64,000 nucleotides of DNA. Origin: Algoriphagus zhangzhouensis. GTDB taxonomy: Bacteria > Bacteroidota > Bacteroidia > Cytophagales > Cyclobacteriaceae. The first letter of the stretch is position 1; each line of letters begins with the position of its first letter. The stretch covers positions 62,001 to 126,000 of the forward strand of contig NZ_FRXN01000004.1 of NCBI RefSeq assembly GCF_900148515.1, given 5' to 3'. The translations under genes and the position numbers were made by a program. Positions 1 to 8,661 of the stretch are shown here, piece after piece. The notes under the pieces are model-generated. The model saw nothing but the letters and a program-made list of their open reading frames with translations, did not search any database and was not told the DNA's origin.

Positions 1-441
1 TCTCTCAACGACCATTTGCTCCCTGATCAAATCTTCCATTTCGGCCTTCAACTGATCTGCAGTTTTTCCATACATCTGTAGGATCATGTCTTCGTTACCT
101 CCAAACTGCTGCAATACCATATTGAAGCGGTTTTCTGTCTGAAGCATTACTTCCGGATCAGTAACTATTACCGAATCTATCTCAGCTTTGGCAACCATCA
201 ATTTGTTGATGATCAGTGTTTCAAAAATCTCACATCTGGTTGGCGGAGTCATTCCCTGTTGGGTTTGAGCAATGGCTTCCAAGAAAGTCTGCTGTACATC
301 TGATTCCAGTAAAATATTGTTATCGACTTTTGCGACAATTTTGTCCAATACTTGACCAGATACAGGGTTTTCCTGAGCGTTGCTTTGGTGGAAGACCAAT
401 AGGCTTAGAAATGCGGCTGCGAGTAGGTTTAATTTATTCAT
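1..441 (-). CDS. SurA-like periplasmic chaperone/peptidyl-prolyl isomerase, N-terminal part (cut by window edge)
   Basis: The reading frame is open from an ATG at 441 to the left edge, giving 147 residues without a stop. It begins with a signal peptide (MNKLNLLAAAFLSLLVFHQS, cleavage near SNAQ), followed by a segment of the kind that opens SurA proteins: a VLDKIVAKVDNNILLESDV stretch and then a helical region with TRCEIFETLIINKLM. SurA escorts unfolded outer-membrane proteins through the periplasm. The parvulin domains would lie beyond the window, so the isomerase activity is inferred. It sits 34 bases downstream of another SurA-like gene on the same strand, so the two are probably co-transcribed as a chaperone pair. 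Confidence 0.85.
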   Translation of the reverse strand, partial: MNKLNLLAAAFLSLLVFHQSNAQENPVSGQVLDKIVAKVDNNILLESDVQQTFLEAIAQTQQGMTPPTRCEIFETLIINKLMVAKAEIDSVIVTDPEVMLQTENRFNMVLQQFGGNEDMILQMYGKTADQLKAEMEDLIREQMVVER

Positions 442-475
442 TGGGTATAAATCCGGAATATTCCGGTAATTAATT

Positions 476-2464
476 TCATTGATTGATAGCAACAAAAGCT
501 TCTTCCTTAGCGCTGTTGTTGACCTTAACTGGATATTTCTGCTTTAGATTGGCAATCAATTGCTGATCTAAATATTCTTGATAGTCTCTGATTACCGGAC
601 CTCTAGTTTCATCGAAGTCTTTAGGGCCAGCTGCGACTTTTTCACCTAATACAATTAGATAAGTTTGTCCATCAACAGTAAGCTCTTGATATTTTTGGTT
701 TAAATCGGCTTTTGCCAGAGCTGCGTTTTCAGCAATTTCTAACAAACCTGCGTTGAATTTAAATGCCAATGGGTTGGGAACTTGGAAGCTCGCTTCAAAC
801 TCCTCAACTAATGCTGGGGAGTATGACTTATCTTTCAGGAAAGCAACCGCTTGATCTTTTTTTGAAGAATCAAGAACCTGCACCACAAGTGAGTTAACTC
901 TATCTTTCCATTGATAATTGGCTATATTTTGCTCAAAAAAGCTTTTCTGCCCAAGAGAATCCAAAAGGCCTTTTTGCCAAACCTCCTCATTCATCAAAGA
1001 GAAAAGTAGGATGCCATCATGATATTCTTTCAATAGCATGCTATACTCCTTGTTATTAGCTTCAAGGTCTTTTTCTTCTGCCTCGGCAAGAAGAGATCCA
1101 CTGTAACGATCGTACCAAATATCGAACGTTCCTCCTCTAGCTCTTGGAACTACTTCACTATCGGCCAAGTATGTCAGGAGATCTTTGGAGGTGTAAGATT
1201 TTCCTTGCAATGTGAATAGAACAGCATCTTCTAAACCAAGTCTATCAATTTCGCCAAGAAAACTGCTTTTTGGCTTTGTGTTTAGGTTTGATCGTAGTTG
1301 ATCAACAATTGCCTCATTTTCTTCAAAACCATATCTGGCTTTCTGTATTGCTAAAACCTGTGCTTGAATCATGGTAGATCTTGAATCCTTTAAGATTCGA
1401 GACCGGATCATGTCTTCCATGTCTTCAAATGAATCTATTGGCTTCTTTTCTTCCAATCTAAGGATATGGTAACCATACCTTGTTTTTACTGGTGGGGAAA
1501 CTTCTCCAATTTCAGTTAAAGAGAAAGCGGCCATTTCAAATTCTGGAATCATGTTTCCTACGCTAAACCAAGGAAGCAAACCTCCTTTTTGGCTAGTGGC
1601 AGGATCCTCTGAATAATTTTTGACAATGTCCTCCCAAATGGTTGTTGGTTTTTGAATTTCAGTATAAATGTCCGAAATCTTCCTTCTTGCCTGATCTTCA
1701 GAGTTGGGGTTGTTTTCATCAACTCGTACCAGAATATGGGACACTTGAACTTGGCCTGGGTTAGGCTGTCTGTCCTGAACCCTGATTATATGGTAACCAA
1801 AACTGGTTAAAACTGGGTCGGATACTTGTCCCGCTTGCAAATTAAAAGCAGCGTCCTCGAAAGGCTGAACCATTTGAAGAGCTGTAAAATAACCTAAATC
1901 ACCTTTGTTGACTTTGGCGGAAGGATCTTCGGAATATTCTAGCGCTAATGCATTGATGTCGCCCCCGTTTTGTATTTCTTGCTTCACCTTAAGTGCCATT
2001 TTTAAGACGATCAAACTATCGTCAGCGCTGGCATTTGGAGGAAATTGAAATAAAATGTGACTAGCTCTAACAACCTCTTGCATTCTAGAATAGGCTTTTC
2101 TTAATTCTCCATCCTCTATAGTGTTTTTGATCAAAAATGGAGCTTTTAAGCTTTCTTTGAACGAGTCAAACTCCAATTTGAATTCCTGAGATTCGTCTAA
2201 ACCAAGTGCCTCGGCTTCTCTTACTTTTAATTTGTAATTGATAAAAAGATCTAAGTTTTCATCGAACTCCTCTCGACTAACGCCTGAAGAAGCAGTTCCA
2301 GTTGAGTTCCCCTTTCCCAAGAGATAAATAAACTCATCACTGGACACATCTTTGCCACCCACTGTCATTAGTGTAGCATCTTGTGCTTGGGCATAAGTGT
2401 CCCAAGCTTGAGGGCAAATGATCGTAAATAAAATAAGGAAGGCCGAAACCATTCGTAGAGTCAT
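476..2464 (-). CDS. Peptidyl-prolyl isomerase with two parvulin domains (SurA/PpiD-like)
   Basis: A 662-residue exported protein with a signal peptide ending near residue 26 (DTYAQA). An N-terminal SurA-type helical segment is followed by two parvulin (rotamase) domains, at about 130-230 (VRASHILFQF ... FGYHIIRV) and 240-345 (VQVSHILVRV ... RYGYHILRLE). The last 300 residues resemble no catalytic domain I know and probably add chaperone surface. Likely role: periplasmic folding and delivery of outer-membrane proteins. It lies directly upstream of a second SurA-like gene, which fits a tandem. The start is well placed, because the signal peptide begins at the first Met and a TAnnTTTG element lies upstream. 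Confidence 0.88.
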   Translation of the reverse strand: MTLRMVSAFLILFTIICPQAWDTYAQAQDATLMTVGGKDVSSDEFIYLLGKGNSTGTASSGVSREEFDENLDLFINYKLKVREAEALGLDESQEFKLEFDSFKESLKAPFLIKNTIEDGELRKAYSRMQEVVRASHILFQFPPNASADDSLIVLKMALKVKQEIQNGGDINALALEYSEDPSAKVNKGDLGYFTALQMVQPFEDAAFNLQAGQVSDPVLTSFGYHIIRVQDRQPNPGQVQVSHILVRVDENNPNSEDQARRKISDIYTEIQKPTTIWEDIVKNYSEDPATSQKGGLLPWFSVGNMIPEFEMAAFSLTEIGEVSPPVKTRYGYHILRLEEKKPIDSFEDMEDMIRSRILKDSRSTMIQAQVLAIQKARYGFEENEAIVDQLRSNLNTKPKSSFLGEIDRLGLEDAVLFTLQGKSYTSKDLLTYLADSEVVPRARGGTFDIWYDRYSGSLLAEAEEKDLEANNKEYSMLLKEYHDGILLFSLMNEEVWQKGLLDSLGQKSFFEQNIANYQWKDRVNSLVVQVLDSSKKDQAVAFLKDKSYSPALVEEFEASFQVPNPLAFKFNAGLLEIAENAALAKADLNQKYQELTVDGQTYLIVLGEKVAAGPKDFDETRGPVIRDYQEYLDQQLIANLKQKYPVKVNNSAKEEAFVAINQ

Positions 2465-2499
2465 GAATCAGAAGGCTGAAATTTCAAGATGCAATGTTA

Positions 2500-2507
2500 C
2501 AAAATTA
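2500..2507 (-). promoter_or_regulatory. Candidate promoter element of the SurA-like operon
   Basis: On the minus strand this reads TAATTTTG, a perfect match to the Bacteroidota -7 consensus TAnnTTTG, 35 bases before the start codon at 2464. I do not see a TTG at the usual -33 spacing, so the support is the -7 match and its position only. Confidence 0.4.
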
Positions 2508-2554
2508 TCAGGATTTCAAGGGAAATGCCTGTTTGATAAAGGTTTTAACAAGAA

Positions 2555-2968
2555 TTAGGATCGAAAGAGCTTGATCAGGCGACAGGTATTCATTCCTCGA
2601 TGGCTTTCAAACTGAATTTCATCCATGATTTTCTTTACCAAAATGATGCCTAGACCACCTTTTCTTTTTTCTGAAATGACTTTTTTCAAATCAGGTACTT
2701 CATAATCCAATAGATTGAATGCTTTTCCTTTATCTGTAATTTCGAATGTCAGACGATCACTTTCTTGACGCACAGCCAAAAGGATGTGATCTTTTTCATT
2801 GCACTGATGAGAATGTATAATCAAATTGGCACACACTTCCTCGACCGCCAAGGTAACTTGATTGAGTTCGTTTTCATTCAACCTTGAGGGCAGGAGTGTT
2901 TGATTGAGAAAGTTTCTCAACTCGGAAAGTGCCGTAGTCCGACAAGCTATCTGGATTTTGTGTTCCAT
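2555..2968 (-). CDS. RsbW-type anti-sigma/switch kinase (HATPase_c_2)
   Basis: A 137-residue GHKL ATPase of the RsbW/SpoIIAB type. The N box is visible as VEEVCANLIIHS (about 46-57), the G1 box as DKGKAF near 80, and the G2 box as GGLGIILVKKIMDE near 103-116. The protein has no phosphoacceptor or transmembrane domain, as is usual for the family. RsbW kinases phosphorylate a STAS antagonist on serine and bind a target, classically a sigma factor. The STAS partner is encoded two bases upstream and a SpoIIE phosphatase before that, so the three form a partner-switching operon. The target is unknown: no sigma-B-like gene is nearby. Confidence 0.88.
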   Translation of the reverse strand: MEHKIQIACRTTALSELRNFLNQTLLPSRLNENELNQVTLAVEEVCANLIIHSHQCNEKDHILLAVRQESDRLTFEITDKGKAFNLLDYEVPDLKKVISEKRKGGLGIILVKKIMDEIQFESHRGMNTCRLIKLFRS

Positions 2969-2970
2969 TT

Positions 2971-3306
2971 TTAGCTCTCCTGTATTGCTTCTTCTTTGGT
3001 GGATAATATGCTGATCAATTGATCTAACCCGAGGATTCGAAAGACCTCAAATACCTTTGGTGATAGGGAGAAGATTTTCAGCTGGATTCCTTTTTCCTGA
3101 AATTCTTCCAAATAGGACATAAATACTCCAAGGCCAGCGGAAGAAATATATTCCAATTCGGAACCGTCCACCAAAATGGATTGGGCTCCTTTTTCTGCAA
3201 GACTGCGAATGGATTCATCTAACTGAACTGAGTTACTTGCATCAATTTCTCCTTTAACCTGGATAATATGATGTGGGCTTTCTTCTAGTATTGATATTGA
3301 GAGCAT
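2971..3306 (-). CDS. STAS-domain anti-anti-sigma factor (RsbV/SpoIIAA-like)
   Basis: A 111-residue single STAS domain. The hallmark loop ISSAGLGVF places the expected phospho-serine at Ser55 or Ser56. In the family, dephosphorylated STAS protein binds the RsbW kinase and releases the kinase's client; phosphorylation switches this off. The genes for the matching kinase (2 bases downstream) and phosphatase (6 bases upstream) flank it, so the three proteins very probably act together. Length and layout are normal. Confidence 0.9.
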   Translation of the reverse strand: MLSISILEESPHHIIQVKGEIDASNSVQLDESIRSLAEKGAQSILVDGSELEYISSAGLGVFMSYLEEFQEKGIQLKIFSLSPKVFEVFRILGLDQLISILSTKEEAIQES

Positions 3307-3312
3307 AAATTT

Positions 3313-5376
3313 TTAATTGAATTTCACTACCACGAGAGAATAGTCATCGTCGATCAAACCATCACCACCTACGAAATCATGAACTGAATCGATGATTTTT
3401 ATCTGAATTTCTTTGGGTGTCAACTCTTGATGGACTTCCACTAAGGATCGAATACGTTCAAAACCGAATTGTTGTGATTTATGGTTTTTTGCTTCGACGA
3501 TCCCATCCGTAAACATGACTAAGATATCTCCACTCTGATAGCTAAAGACCTTTTCTTCAACGTGTTTTTCATATTGCTGGTTTCTTAGAATTCCCAGTCC
3601 AAGTCCATCCACTTCTAAATATTCAGCTTTCCCAGTTGCTTTATGCAACAAAAGAGTGGGAACGTGTCCTGCTCTTGAATGCAAAAAGCTGTTAGATGCT
3701 GTGTCTAAAATAAATATCGAAGCTGTGATGAAATGATTTCTTTCTAAGCAGCGACTCAATGCTGCGTTCGCACGAATCATGAATTCCGAGGCGCCAAGAT
3801 TGAGCTGAATCAAGCTCTGGAAAATTCCCTTCATCTGAGACATATGAAATGCCGCAGAAGTTCCCTTTCCGGAAACATCACCAATAATGAGTACAAAACG
3901 GTGCTCATCCAGCTGAAAAGTGTCATAATAATCACCCCCTACTTCATCGGCAGCATTAGAATAGGCACAAATCTCAAAGGAGTCATTATGATCCAGTTTT
4001 ACAGGAAGAAGGGCTTTTTGGACCCTCTGGGCAATTTTCAATTCCTCCAGATACCGTTCGTTTTGAATTGCCTGATTGAGTAGTCTATGGTTTTCTACAG
4101 CAATGCTTGCTTGTCGGGCAAATGTGCTGATGATATTGACCATTTCCTTGTTGAAACCATCACGGACTTCCTTGCAGAGAATCAAGCGACCAATTACAGA
4201 CTTATTTACAATTAATGGAATGAGTAAAATTGACTCAAACTTTGGATGGTCAATTCTCAAAGGAAGAGGTGTTAGGTTGTCGGGCTTGGTTTCAGTCGCC
4301 CAGTCAACCGCTGTTTTTGTTTTTTCTATCAAATGCGATACTTCATGTCGAGTATCAGCATCAATCCATCTTTCCTGAATTACCTCTTCACTGCTTTCAC
4401 TTTTGCTCATCTCCAGCCAAGCAGCATCTGCATAGGCAGCACTCATGCAAGAATCCATCAAAATGTCCAAAACTTGCTCTTCATTTTCTTCTGGCTGAAT
4501 CGATTGACTCAGTCTTTGAAAATTGATCGCTTCTGTTAATTTCTGCTCAAAAACCGACGAGGTAGGTAAATTGAAGAGGGTAACCAAGAAGCTGAAAAGG
4601 GCATAGATGAAAATGAAAATAAACAAGGAAATCAGGAATAAATTATCCAGGAGATTTATTGGGTAGTTCTGCTGGGAATTACTGAATCCATTGCTTTGTA
4701 AAAAGAGAAAAGTCGTACTTAAAATGATAATGAATAGGAAAAGCAGAGATTTCCATTTTTCCTTGAAAGTCAAATAGGGGATCCATTTTAGATTAGCAGA
4801 AAGTAATATTCCCAAACCCACTAAAATCACCAATCCGAAAATAAAGCTATAGTCTAAAGTGTTTTTATTGAAGAAAATAAAAAACATGGCCAAGAGCAGC
4901 GCAAACTCAAAGGTTTGCCATTGCTTGACCACTCTTTTTGTTTTCTGATATAGGATGAGGTTTTTCCAAAGAATCGCTCCAGATACCAAGAATATGGTCG
5001 CCATGGCGAAATAAACATGGTAGAAGAAATTCATCAGAAATGGGTCCTGACCCAACTTGGAATCTCCCATCAGTCTATAAAAAAGCTGAAAGAGCATCAC
5101 AACCACAGAAGCAGCAAGGCCTGTGGAGGCAGCTCTCCAAATGACATTGATAAAGTCGTTTTTTGTGCTCTTGTTGATGTTGTAGTTGTAAAAACCGTAA
5201 ACTGTCAGGAAGAATAAAATCTCCAAAATCCAGGTGAATTCCGGGATAATTCCTGAATTGAGATCATTGATGACACCAAAAAGGCGGACCATGTCCACAA
5301 ATAGCAAGGCTAACCATACCAAAATGGCGAGCAAAAAGCTAAGCTTCCCGATATGTATGGCTGGTAGTTTGATCAT
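3313..5376 (-). CDS. Membrane-bound GAF-SpoIIE serine phosphatase (RsbU-like)
   Basis: A 687-residue protein with three parts. The N-terminal 265 residues hold about seven or eight hydrophobic segments, a probable membrane sensor. Residues of about 285-435 look like a GAF domain. The C-terminal 215 residues form a PP2C/SpoIIE phosphatase, with EVGGDYYDTF (about 475), GDVSGKGTSAAF (about 496), DILVMFTDGIVEAKN and the closing DGLIDDDYSLVVV; the acidic residues bind the catalytic metals. The inferred job is to dephosphorylate the STAS protein encoded 6 bases downstream in response to a membrane or GAF-sensed signal. The signal cannot be read from sequence. Confidence 0.88.
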   Translation of the reverse strand: MIKLPAIHIGKLSFLLAILVWLALLFVDMVRLFGVINDLNSGIIPEFTWILEILFFLTVYGFYNYNINKSTKNDFINVIWRAASTGLAASVVVMLFQLFYRLMGDSKLGQDPFLMNFFYHVYFAMATIFLVSGAILWKNLILYQKTKRVVKQWQTFEFALLLAMFFIFFNKNTLDYSFIFGLVILVGLGILLSANLKWIPYLTFKEKWKSLLFLFIIILSTTFLFLQSNGFSNSQQNYPINLLDNLFLISLFIFIFIYALFSFLVTLFNLPTSSVFEQKLTEAINFQRLSQSIQPEENEEQVLDILMDSCMSAAYADAAWLEMSKSESSEEVIQERWIDADTRHEVSHLIEKTKTAVDWATETKPDNLTPLPLRIDHPKFESILLIPLIVNKSVIGRLILCKEVRDGFNKEMVNIISTFARQASIAVENHRLLNQAIQNERYLEELKIAQRVQKALLPVKLDHNDSFEICAYSNAADEVGGDYYDTFQLDEHRFVLIIGDVSGKGTSAAFHMSQMKGIFQSLIQLNLGASEFMIRANAALSRCLERNHFITASIFILDTASNSFLHSRAGHVPTLLLHKATGKAEYLEVDGLGLGILRNQQYEKHVEEKVFSYQSGDILVMFTDGIVEAKNHKSQQFGFERIRSLVEVHQELTPKEIQIKIIDSVHDFVGGDGLIDDDYSLVVVKFN

Positions 5377-5482
5377 GAATGCCTCCCCAATATTAGTTAA
5401 AGGGATCCGAAAAATTAATCACTCCATAGAATAGCTAACTATAGGAATGTTAAAAAATTATAAAAGCTTATCTACTAAATAT

Positions 5483-5791
5483 TTAAAGGCAGACCAAGTC
5501 TTCAATCATTCCTTCACCAAATCGGGAATCAATCAAAGCCAAGATTTTACTTTTATTCATTTGAATTTCTCTTTTGATCGGCCCAGAGCTTAATTTGACA
5601 AAAAGCTTTTTGTCTCGGATAAATACAGATTCTGTTCTGGAGGCAATAGTTTTTCCGACTAACTCACTCCAATCATGAATCAGGCTTTTCTCCTGAAATT
5701 TCCCTTCCAATCGATACACTTTCAATAATTCTTTGACTGCATCTTCAAGTGGAGCGGCTTCTTTTTTTCGGTTATTTGGATTGTAAGTCAT
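5483..5791 (-). CDS. DUF721 (DciA-like) small protein
   Basis: A 102-residue basic protein of the DUF721 family: an N-terminal helix (PLEDAVKELLKVYRLEGKF), then LIHDWSELVGKTIASRTESVFIRDKKLFVKL. The family includes DciA, which helps load replicative helicase in many bacteria. For this short Bacteroidota form the function is inferred from that relation only. It follows hemW with a gap of 6 bases, so the two are probably co-transcribed. Confidence 0.75.
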   Translation of the reverse strand: MTYNPNNRKKEAAPLEDAVKELLKVYRLEGKFQEKSLIHDWSELVGKTIASRTESVFIRDKKLFVKLSSGPIKREIQMNKSKILALIDSRFGEGMIEDLVCL

Positions 5792-5797
5792 ACTTTT

Positions 5798-6919
5798 TCA
5801 ATAGAATAAAGCGGAAGCAATACTGTCTGCAAGGAGTTTACCGCTTTTGCTCAAAGATAAGGTATTCTCTCCCCATAGTAGCCATCCTGCTTGATCGAAT
5901 TGATCGAGCTGGTTCCTTTTCTCTTGTTTCAAATCCTTTCCGAATCTTCGGTTTAGGTAATTCAAATCTATCCCCCATCTGGTTCTCAGACTGGTGAGAA
6001 TATATTCATTAAGGATGTCGGATTCTTCGATATCTTCTTTTTCAAAAGAGATATGGTCACTCTGGAGGGACTGGATGTATTTTATATTATTTCGAATATT
6101 TGAACCTCTCTGTTTACCATCAAAAGAATGAGCTCCTGGTCCTAAACCCAAATAAGGAATAGATTTCCAGTAGTTGGTATTGTGAAAAGCTTCTTTTCCA
6201 GGAATAGAAAAATTGGATATTTCATATTGATCGTATCCGTACTTTTCCGCCTCTTCTTGCAAAATTTCAAATTGCTCTGCTACAAAATCTTCATTGGCAG
6301 GAGAGAATTTTCCTTTTTTCTCCCAGACCCCTAAAGCAGTTTTTGGCTCGACGGTCAAGGCATAGCAGGAAATATGACCAGGATTCTGAGCAAAAACCAA
6401 TTCAAGGTCTTTCTTCCAAATGTCATGGTTCTCCCAAGGAAAGCCATAGATTAAATCCATACTGAATTTGAAAAAACCAGCATCTCGTGCTTTTCCAATG
6501 GCCTCTAAAGATTCTTTAGAATTATGAGCTCGATTGTAAAATTGAAGGATTCGATCATCAAAACTTTGAATCCCTAGGCTCAACCTGTCAATGCCTATTT
6601 CTTTCCAAGAGTGAAGGTTTTCGGCATTCAGGTCGTCAGGATTTGCCTCCAGAGTTACCTCTTTAAGATCTAAAGAATATATTTTAGAAAACTCATTGAG
6701 TAAGAAATCGATCCATTTAGGATCGGGCAGGGAAGGAGTTCCTCCTCCAAAATAGATGGTTTCTATTGTTTCTTTCCCAAGATACTCTTTTCGAAGTATA
6801 GCTTCTTTGGCTATCATCTTCATCATTTCCTCCAATTGAGAGACATTGGTACTAAAATGAAAATCACAGTAATGACAAGCCTGCTTGCAAAATGGAATAT
6901 GAACGTAGATACCAGCCAA
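5798..6919 (-). CDS. hemW: HemW-like radical SAM protein (haem chaperone; coproporphyrinogen oxidase-like)
   Basis: A 373-residue radical SAM protein. The [4Fe-4S] cysteines are Cys11, Cys15 and Cys18 in PFCKQACHYCDFHFS, followed by FGGGTPSLPD and, later, SLGIQSFDD and YEISNFS. The short N-terminus before the first cysteine and the length near 375 fit HemW, the haem-trafficking paralogue, better than HemN (about 450 residues). HemW binds haem and is thought to pass it to respiratory proteins. hemD lies 3 kb away on the other strand. The start at 6919 puts the cluster at the usual distance from the N-terminus. Confidence 0.88.
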   Translation of the reverse strand: MAGIYVHIPFCKQACHYCDFHFSTNVSQLEEMMKMIAKEAILRKEYLGKETIETIYFGGGTPSLPDPKWIDFLLNEFSKIYSLDLKEVTLEANPDDLNAENLHSWKEIGIDRLSLGIQSFDDRILQFYNRAHNSKESLEAIGKARDAGFFKFSMDLIYGFPWENHDIWKKDLELVFAQNPGHISCYALTVEPKTALGVWEKKGKFSPANEDFVAEQFEILQEEAEKYGYDQYEISNFSIPGKEAFHNTNYWKSIPYLGLGPGAHSFDGKQRGSNIRNNIKYIQSLQSDHISFEKEDIEESDILNEYILTSLRTRWGIDLNYLNRRFGKDLKQEKRNQLDQFDQAGWLLWGENTLSLSKSGKLLADSIASALFY

Positions 6920-6966
6920 ATGAATTCTATTATTTTGCGAATATAATTAATCCATTCCCCTCCTTC

Positions 6967-8658
6967 ATGAGGCAACTTTATTTCCTCCTTTTTCTCTTCA
7001 CCTTTTTATGCGGACAAGCCTTGGCCCAAGAGGGTTGGTTGGGCTGGAAAGTTGGTGAGGAAAATAGAAAGTGGAAGAGCTTTTCAAGTATGGAAAGTAG
7101 GGGCTTGGGACTTGATTCAATAGTCAATCATTATAAAAGAGAGGGTTATCTTGCTGCTTTTTCAAAAGAAGAAAAAAGAAATACCGATTCACTTTGGATT
7201 TCTATTGATCTAGGACCTGCGATTGAGAAAGTGAATTTGAGCTCTGGAAACTTGCCTACTAATCTGGTCAAAAATATCAATTGGGGAGAGAAAACATTTG
7301 TAGAGGTGGGTTTTTTGATTGATCAGATTCTCCAAGATTCAGAAAATGATGGGTATCCATTTGCATCTGTCCAATTAGATAGTATTAGTAGAACAGGAGG
7401 TGGAATAGAGGCTTCACTAAACTATGACTATGGCCCTTTGATCACTTGGGATAGTGTAAAAGTGAACAAGCAGAATAAGACTTCTGAAAAATATCTTCAA
7501 AATTTGGTAAGGATTATTCCCGGAACCCCTTTTTCAGAGAAACAATTGAGAGAGGCGGTTAAGGTGATTGACAGATCTCCTTATTTTAAATCTTCTGGAT
7601 ATCCAGCTTTGACTTTTCAGTTTCAAAAGGCACAACCAACTTTTCAACTTTTAGAAAGGAATGCCAATGTGATTGATGGGATTATTGGTTTTTTGCCGAA
7701 CGAAAATGAACCTGGGAAACTGTTGGTGACCGGACAATTGGACTTGCAGCTTTATCATTTAGGTGGAAAAGGACGGGATGTTCAAGTCAGTTGGCAACGA
7801 TTCAATGAATTAACCCAAAGTTTAGCGATCAATGCCAAGGAGGCATTTATTTTTAATTCTCCTTTGGATGTTGGTGGTAATTTTAGCCTTTTAAAGCAAG
7901 ACAGCACCTTTTTGAGAAGAGATTTGGGGGTGATTTTTGGATATCGAGTTTCTCCTAATTTTTACTTGAACTTCTTAGCCAATCGAGTTGCCAGTGATCT
8001 TTTGGCAACTTTTGGCTATCGTGATGTCGAAGAACTTCCTGAAGTCGCTGATTACCGATGGAGTGAGTATGGTATTTCTGCCGAATGGGATTTACTGGAT
8101 GATGTGATTGCTCCGAGGAGGGGATTTAAGCTAGGTGTAAAAGCTTCAGCTGGGAATAAGCGAATTTTGGAAAATACCGGATTGCCAGAGGATGTTTATA
8201 CAGGTTTGGATATGAATACTCCTCAATATTTACTTCATCTCAATTGGGAAAAGCATGTTTTTTTTAAACCAAATTGGGGGATGTTTTTAGGGGGTGCAGG
8301 TGGTTGGGTGCAAAATGAAAATTTATTACTCAATGATTTGTTTCGAATAGGAGGGCTGAAAAGTATTCGTGGTTTCAATGAAAATTTCTTTTACGCTAGT
8401 TCGTATGCCTATCTCAATGTGGAGCAACGATTATTTTTTGGTGAAAACTCATTTCTCTTAGTCTTTTTGGACGGAGGCATTCTGGAAAACCCTTACTTTG
8501 CAAATTCAAAGGAAAGGCCTTTTTCATTCGGGGCTGGCCTAAACTTTGAGACGGGCTCAGGAGTTTTCAGATTTATATATGGAGTCGGAAAATCATCTCA
8601 GCAACCGCTTACATTTTCACAGTCAAAAATCCACTTTGGATATCTAGCACGATTCTAA
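6967..8658 (+). CDS. Omp85-family outer-membrane protein (BamA/TamA-like)
   Basis: I place the start at the ATG at 6967, because a clear signal peptide begins there (MRQLYFLLFLFTFLCGQALA) and an upstream in-frame ATG at 6892 would overlap hemW. The 563-residue product has an N-terminal region with one or two POTRA-like repeats (about 60-220) and a C-terminal beta barrel. The barrel carries RIGGLKSIRGFNENFF, the (V/I)RGF motif of the Omp85 loop 6. The family inserts or exports outer-membrane proteins; with few POTRA repeats this is a TamA-like or specialised member rather than the main BamA. The next gene follows after 3 bases. Confidence 0.82.
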   Translation: MRQLYFLLFLFTFLCGQALAQEGWLGWKVGEENRKWKSFSSMESRGLGLDSIVNHYKREGYLAAFSKEEKRNTDSLWISIDLGPAIEKVNLSSGNLPTNLVKNINWGEKTFVEVGFLIDQILQDSENDGYPFASVQLDSISRTGGGIEASLNYDYGPLITWDSVKVNKQNKTSEKYLQNLVRIIPGTPFSEKQLREAVKVIDRSPYFKSSGYPALTFQFQKAQPTFQLLERNANVIDGIIGFLPNENEPGKLLVTGQLDLQLYHLGGKGRDVQVSWQRFNELTQSLAINAKEAFIFNSPLDVGGNFSLLKQDSTFLRRDLGVIFGYRVSPNFYLNFLANRVASDLLATFGYRDVEELPEVADYRWSEYGISAEWDLLDDVIAPRRGFKLGVKASAGNKRILENTGLPEDVYTGLDMNTPQYLLHLNWEKHVFFKPNWGMFLGGAGGWVQNENLLLNDLFRIGGLKSIRGFNENFFYASSYAYLNVEQRLFFGENSFLLVFLDGGILENPYFANSKERPFSFGAGLNFETGSGVFRFIYGVGKSSQQPLTFSQSKIHFGYLARF

Positions 8659-8661
8659 GAA

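Noticed and set aside
6892-6966. Upstream in-frame start for the Omp85 gene
   Set aside because: It would overlap hemW and place 25 charged residues before a clear signal peptide that begins at 6967.
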